Origin: Parasitella parasitica
Taxonomy: Eukaryota > Mucoromycota > Mucoromycetes > Mucorales > Mucoraceae
Assembly: GCA_025201805.1 (NCBI GenBank)
Contig: MU619239.1
Coordinates: forward strand, 335,010 to 399,009
DNA length: 64,000 bases
Direction of reading: 5' to 3'
This document shows positions 59,191 to 64,000 of this stretch, one piece after another (position 1 is the first letter of the stretch; each line of letters begins with the position of its first letter). Below the pieces are notes generated by a model. The model had not been told where the DNA came from, did no database searches, and saw nothing but the letters and a program-made list of their open reading frames with translations. Position numbers and translations under genes: made by a program.

Positions 59191-61568
59191 CTACATGTAG
59201 TTGACGGCATGTTGGCTTTTAAATATTTCGTTTCGCATAATAGCATCCAGATCACTTAGTGCTACTCTGGCTTGATACCTTGTGAGCTCGTCAGGGTCGG
59301 TTTCCTCGGTGTACCTTAATGTGCGATACGTTCTTCTAAGACTTTCTGCTGGATATTCGTACAATGCCTGAGATGCCAGACCTCTGAAAAGAGACAAGAT
59401 CAAAACAGTGGCAGCTGATGCGTGTGTTAGATAAACTGCAGCATGTTGTGACCCTCTTGGAAATTACCTCGTCTCACTTGTGCTGCTTTCTCAATTTCTA
59501 GTATGTTCAAAACCCAATCTATCAATTCACTCATTTGCGATGACAGAGCAACAGGGCATGTCTGACATGCCATGCTCAATAAGGATAGGGCTGACACACG
59601 AAGATTGCTGTCTTCATCTCTTCTGGCTAGCACTGTTTCAAGAGGTCTGACCAGTGTAGTAACTTGCAAAAAAAAAAAGAAAAAAAAAAACAGTGAGTGT
59701 GTGCTAGTCTCAATACAAACAGGGGCTTACCGTATTTCCCCAACGCATCTCCACATCGTTGGATTGTCTGCAATAGAGCCTCGCCGATACGAAGTCTGTT
59801 ATCTAGTTTTTGTCCGTTATCGCTGTAAATATCGCCCAGTTTCTGAATGATCTGATTTCCATACGCATCAGTCATGGCGGACAGGCCTTTGACCGCATTT
59901 AAATAGATGTAACTGTCTTCGTCTTGCACTAATCTCACGAAAATGTCCAGTAGCTGGTCAAGGCCCTCCCCAGAAGAAACCAGAGGGTCTTTGGCCAGCG
60001 CCATTTCCTTCAACATGCCCATGCCATGCGCACGAATAGGCAGCAAATCATCCTGCAGCGATTTCATAGCATCTCGGTACTTTTCTTTGCTTGCTTCCAA
60101 AGATGTACCTGGTGTTTGTTTCACACCCGACATTTTTTGTGCAGACAGGTATGATGTAATTGCTAATAGAACCTCGTTGACAGATTCCTGCACAAGCTGG
60201 AACGGATATTTTTCCAGCTGTTTTAATGGCTCCACAGACGCTTTCAGCAGCTGGGTAGCTTGATTGCCCAGTTGCTCGTTTTCATGCAGGACTGCACGTA
60301 TCAGGTTGACGGCCAGCACGAGCGACTCAAAGTCGTCTTCAGCAGAGAATTGGTCGTCATGGGCAGCGTCTTGGATGTCCTGCAGCTCTTGCTGATCTAC
60401 AATATGTGCAATGTCAGGGAATTTGCTTGTCGGCTTGCTCGTCTTTTCTTTGCTTCTAAAGAGTCTCTCCACATGATCCTGTACAATGTTGTTTGCAAAC
60501 GAGATGATTTGTGTTGGCTTCCCCAGAATAGTGGGTCCCAATGTATCCAGCATGCCCATAATGAGATGTAGTGTTAATAAGATGCTACAAACAAAACACT
60601 TGTTAGTTTTACGCCCAAATAGACACAAAAAAAAACTCAATATTTACATTTTGGGATCCTGTTTTCTCGCTTGCAGGGATGAATACTCGTTTAGCAAATA
60701 CACGAAAAAATCGCCACACAAATCAGCATTGTCACTCGACTGCAAGAATTCAACCAGAACTCCTGCGTCGATGGGCAATTCGTTACCAGCGAGTAGCTTT
60801 TGCGATCTAACACGTAGGCTTTGTTTAAAAAAAGAAAAAGACCACCCACCCCCCACCCCCACCCCCCAAAAAATGCTACACAAACATATTCACCTTCTCA
60901 GTCGTAGTACAACGCCACCTGAAGGCCCTGGAGCAAAATATGCCACACGGGCGCCACTTAAATCAACCTTGTCCAACAAGATGTGTTTTAGTTCGCGGAT
61001 CGCATCCGATGTCGTAGAGATCCGAAAGTAGGTAGACAACAGATCCTGCACAGTCTCTCTCAGCCCTGATTTGGAATGAACTGTGAACTCATACAGGTGG
61101 TATAGAGGCGCAATCGACGAGGATAAAAATGTTTGAATGACATCTGGTGATGGCTCCCCTCCAATCATGACGCGATGGAGCGTACACAGCAGCGATGTTA
61201 GTGCATCTTCCGGCAACGAGACCCGATCCATATCCATATCCATACCGTCGCTACTACCCACTGTGTCGTATTCTGTGGTATGCCATACATCCAATAGTGG
61301 CCCCACAATCCTATCCACAATATAGACCTTGGCAAGATCTGCGTGTTTCCCTATAATGCGCCCAATGATATATGTTACTGCTTGACACGTGGGCGAAGAC
61401 AGAGGTTCTTTTTCAAGCAGCTGTAATAGCTGTGGAGCGATGATTGCATAATAACTCTCAATCGACGCCATTTGTTGTGGAACTGATAGTATAAGCTTGG
61501 CTATGCTCTCCAATTGCGCTAGTTGCACTATCAACAGTGAGAATAATATAAATGCCTACAATTTACAG

Positions 61569-61664
<96 letters not shown>

Positions 61665-62833
61665 GGCCTTACGTTGCTCCACATGGCCTATTGTGAATTC
61701 CAATACAATGGCAACTCCATTCGGCTTCAAGAGAATGCGGGAAAGAAATCTACCGCAGATGGTGCGAAGCCAGTTGGGCACAGGATGAAGCGGAGAGTTC
61801 CCTAAAAGTGCCATCAACGATTCCATAGCTCTGGACAGATCAGACCGATCAAATAGCCACATAAACATGCGTGCACATTTATCTCTTTCTTCTTTGTTGA
61901 GCCCTACTTGCTTTTTCGCTGGCAGCATCATATTCCCCGGCGTCATTGGCGTTGCTGATGATGGCTGCTCCCCTGAAGCGGCTGCCCGCTGCTGCTGCTG
62001 GAATGCCGATGTGGGCGCGTAAGCCAATTCTAATAACGCTGCATACAAATCTGGTAAATGGCGAGACATGAGGATCGAAGCTACGGTTGTGTAATTTTTG
62101 CTGCTTGGTACTCGTTCGCTGTGGGCAATGACATCGACTAAAGGCGTCGTCAGGCCAAGCAGGGAATATATCGTCTCTGTAGATACTGTCTGCGGTTGCT
62201 GTTCTTCGTCTTTTGAGAGCAGTTCTGCAGTAATATACGCGAATTGAGCCATTTTTTTTTTCAGTGTGTACTGGTATTGTAACATGCACACATACCATGA
62301 TTTGTGTAGCCAGATTTCACTCTTTTGGATAGAGGCACGCCTACACCAGGCAAGAAGCAAGGATAGAATCCCCAAGATATAATCACTTGTAGTAACGTAT
62401 GTATCAGCCTGAAATCTCGTACGCCCAGATAATCTTTATCGCTTTCATCCACTAGGCGCAAAAAAAAAAAAAAAAAAATGGAGATGCATGAATTTATGCT
62501 GTTCAATCAATACAAGGCCATCCATCCCCTTACCTCCTGACGCACAAACAGCCAACAAGGCGGTCTGGATTTCCAACAGGACCTTTAGACATTCATCAAC
62601 AAAGGCTTTTCGAGGCTGCTTGTCACTTGTGTCGATCTGTAATTTCGCAAGACGCTGGGCAAGAATTTCCTCAATTGACCCTAAGCATCAAAGGGCGGGT
62701 TAGCCTCGAGTTGAATGCTAAATTGCACACTGTCTTTACCATCTTCTTTAATTTCAACTTTCTCTCCTATTAACCGGTGAGCCTGTGATAAATATTCTTT
62801 CAGCTTGGCTTTATCCTGCTCATGATTTGACAT
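59191..62833 (-). CDS. RTP1: RNA polymerase II assembly factor Rtp1 / TANGO6 homologue
   Basis: Nine minus-strand exons (62740-62833, 62534-62680, 62296-62451, 61673-62224, 60894-61527, 60648-60818, 59731-60584, 59468-59662, 59381-59191) give 997 aa. Rtp1 is a HEAT/ARM-repeat protein that in yeast helps assemble and import RNA polymerase II; the animal homologue TANGO6 is linked to secretion. Family text includes VIISWGFYPCFLPGVGVPL near residue 110, GFYP-type N-terminal block, and the C-terminal RTP1 domain with DEDSYIYLNAVKGLSAMTDA (about 800), DNRLRIGEALLQTIQRCGDA and ARRDEDSNLRVSALSLLSMA. The final exon is joined at the second AG of a CAGAG acceptor to keep frame. Intron 4 holds an A93 tract and intron 5 a G-quadruplex motif, both on the sense strand. 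Confidence 0.94.
60845..60867 (-). other. G-quadruplex motif in RTP1 intron 5
   Basis: On the sense (minus) strand the order is G6-T-G5-T-G6-T-G3, i.e. four G tracts with single-base loops, the most stable class of quadruplex motif. It lies about 30 nt from the donor of a 75-nt intron. Confidence 0.85.
61571..61663. repeat. 93-base poly-T tract in RTP1 intron 4
   Basis: Uninterrupted T on the plus strand, so A93 on the RTP1 sense strand, filling most of a 145-nt intron. The exact length may be an assembly estimate. Confidence 0.9.
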
Positions 62834-64000
62834 TTTTTTCGTTTGAGAGAAAAAAGAAAAAAATTAAAAAAAAAATAAAAAAGGCAGAGCAGTTGACAGA
62901 AATTAGTGAAATTCCATGTAGAGGAAGAAGAAGAAGCAGTCAGCTAATCTCTGGGTCGGATGCCATAATGACAAGCCTTGCCACGACATGCCTGTCAGTC
63001 CAAATACGTTTGCTCTTAACTTGTTTTTACCTGCATCTCTTTTTCCTCTGGGTGCCATTTAGCATTTTCGTAAAGACATTTTACAATTAAATAAACATCC
63101 AAAGCGCTCGAAAAATCTGAAATATCCCTTCAAAAGTTCCACTAGGCTTATCCCCTGCAAAATTAAGCATACACCACAAATTATCTGAATTTTCGTACCT
63201 GTACAGCTTATAGCGCCAAAAATTTTATACTCAGGTCACCCTTCAAAAAATAAAAAAAAAGCCTTGCACCTACTCATGGATTTTTGTCAAATTTCTGCCA
63301 TGTTGGATTAATCGACGAAAAATAGAGCTAGAAAGATGAAAAAACACGGAAAATGGAGCTGGAGCCCTTCTCTATTTAAGGTTACCGTTTTTGGCATTGT
63401 TTGACAACCCAAAAGAGGATTTCATTTAGAAAAACTGATTTTCAATTTTTTGGTTTTAGCGGGAGATTTTTGGTGAAAGTTTTCTTGGATTTTTATATCG
63501 TTAGACGCGTCGTTTAATTTTACATTCAAAACCTTAACCATGCAAACCACACTTACTATATGATCTGTTGAGAAACAGTTGATAATCTGTTTTTTGACAT
63601 TTTTTTTCTAGGCTCCGTATACAAGGTTGGGGTCTCATCCGACTAGATTTTTTTTTTGGTTTCGGAGAGCTACGCTCTCCGAAACCAAAAAAACAACGCA
63701 TTAATTTGAACTATCGATTATGGTAGGCAAATGCATCATATGTAACCAGCTTTCGAGAGCTATTATGATATAATGGTCTTATTATTTTAATATATACACT
63801 TAAAAAGATTTGTAGCTGTAAAATTTATTTTGATCTGATCTATGTAAAGTCATTACACAACTTTTAATTCATCCAGGTACGCACAGTTTATTTGCTGATT
63901 ATAGTGTATTTATTCTAAGATATTATAACCATATACACTAAAAAGTTAATTTGGTATCTCAGCATTGTTGAAGAATTTACATTTTTGACGGTTTTGCTTT
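62834..64000. other. Right-end non-coding region
   Basis: Contains the RTP1 promoter side, a GAAGAA repeat near 62920 and a perfect hairpin at 63651-63693. A short plus-strand hydrophobic frame at about 62968-63090 is not convincing. The last kilobase is AT-rich with no recognised gene. Confidence 0.55.
63651..63693. repeat. Perfect 20-bp inverted repeat with 3-base loop
   Basis: TTTTTTTGGTTTCGGAGAGC, loop TAC, then the exact reverse complement. The GC-rich inner stem (GGTTTCGGAGAGC) contrasts with the AT-rich surroundings. It could be the fused end of a transposable element, a solo palindromic repeat or a transcription-related hairpin. Confidence 0.95.

Overview
The window is nuclear DNA of a filamentous fungus. 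It is AT-rich, nearly every gene is cut by several short GT-AG introns (mostly 45-90 nt, with a few longer), and intergenic spaces are AT-rich with many A/T homopolymers. The gene content (LAMMER kinase, NST1, RTP1/TANGO6, a full-length P-glycoprotein, Zn2Cys6 and bZIP factors, a clear SMCR8 homologue) and the intron style fit an early-diverging fungus, most likely Mucoromycota/Mucorales. I cannot name the genus. Three runs of N (2664-2673, 13931-13971, 40734-40773) show it is a draft assembly.

Layout. 0-8.4 kb: N-terminal methyltransferase (+), a stand-alone ABC ATPase (-), a LAMMER kinase (+), a coiled-coil protein (-) and RTF2 (+). 8.4-10.3 kb: a gene-free AT-rich stretch. 10.3-18.9 kb: a Zn2Cys6 regulator, an ABCB multidrug-type transporter and a bZIP factor, all on +. 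18.9-21.1 kb: a degenerate repeat array. 21.1-28.9 kb, all on -: NST1, a mucin-like membrane protein and TAN1. 29-34 kb: DBP2 helicase bracketed by two identical ~550-bp repeats. 34.5-40.8 kb, all on +: ATP23, YOP1 and SMCR8 (3' end lost in a gap). 40.8-44.5 kb: a repeat-rich interval with a pogo-like non-autonomous DNA transposon. 44.5-48.9 kb, both on -: a NIM1/BRSK-type kinase and a ZIP metal transporter. 49.7-54.6 kb: TACO1 (+) tail-to-tail with IRE1 (-). 55-59 kb: two small, poorly known single-domain genes in otherwise empty DNA. 59.2-62.8 kb: RTP1/TANGO6 (-). 62.8-64 kb: no gene seen, but a perfect hairpin.

The genes are mostly independent housekeeping genes rather than a cluster. Loose themes are stress and proteostasis (IRE1, NST1, YOP1), mitochondrial biogenesis (ATP23, TACO1), RNA and tRNA biology (DBP2, TAN1, LAMMER kinase) and transport (ABCB, ZIP). 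I found no secondary-metabolite cluster, virus-derived segment, CRISPR-like array, tRNA or rRNA. The most notable items are the SMCR8 homologue in a fungus, the long DBP2 intron at the position known to be conserved in yeasts, a GC-AG intron inside the P-glycoprotein Walker B motif, the pogo-type element, the duplicated 550-bp repeat, and the small WWE-like and zinc-finger genes. Exon coordinates were built by hand from splice consensus and reading-frame continuity, not from transcripts.
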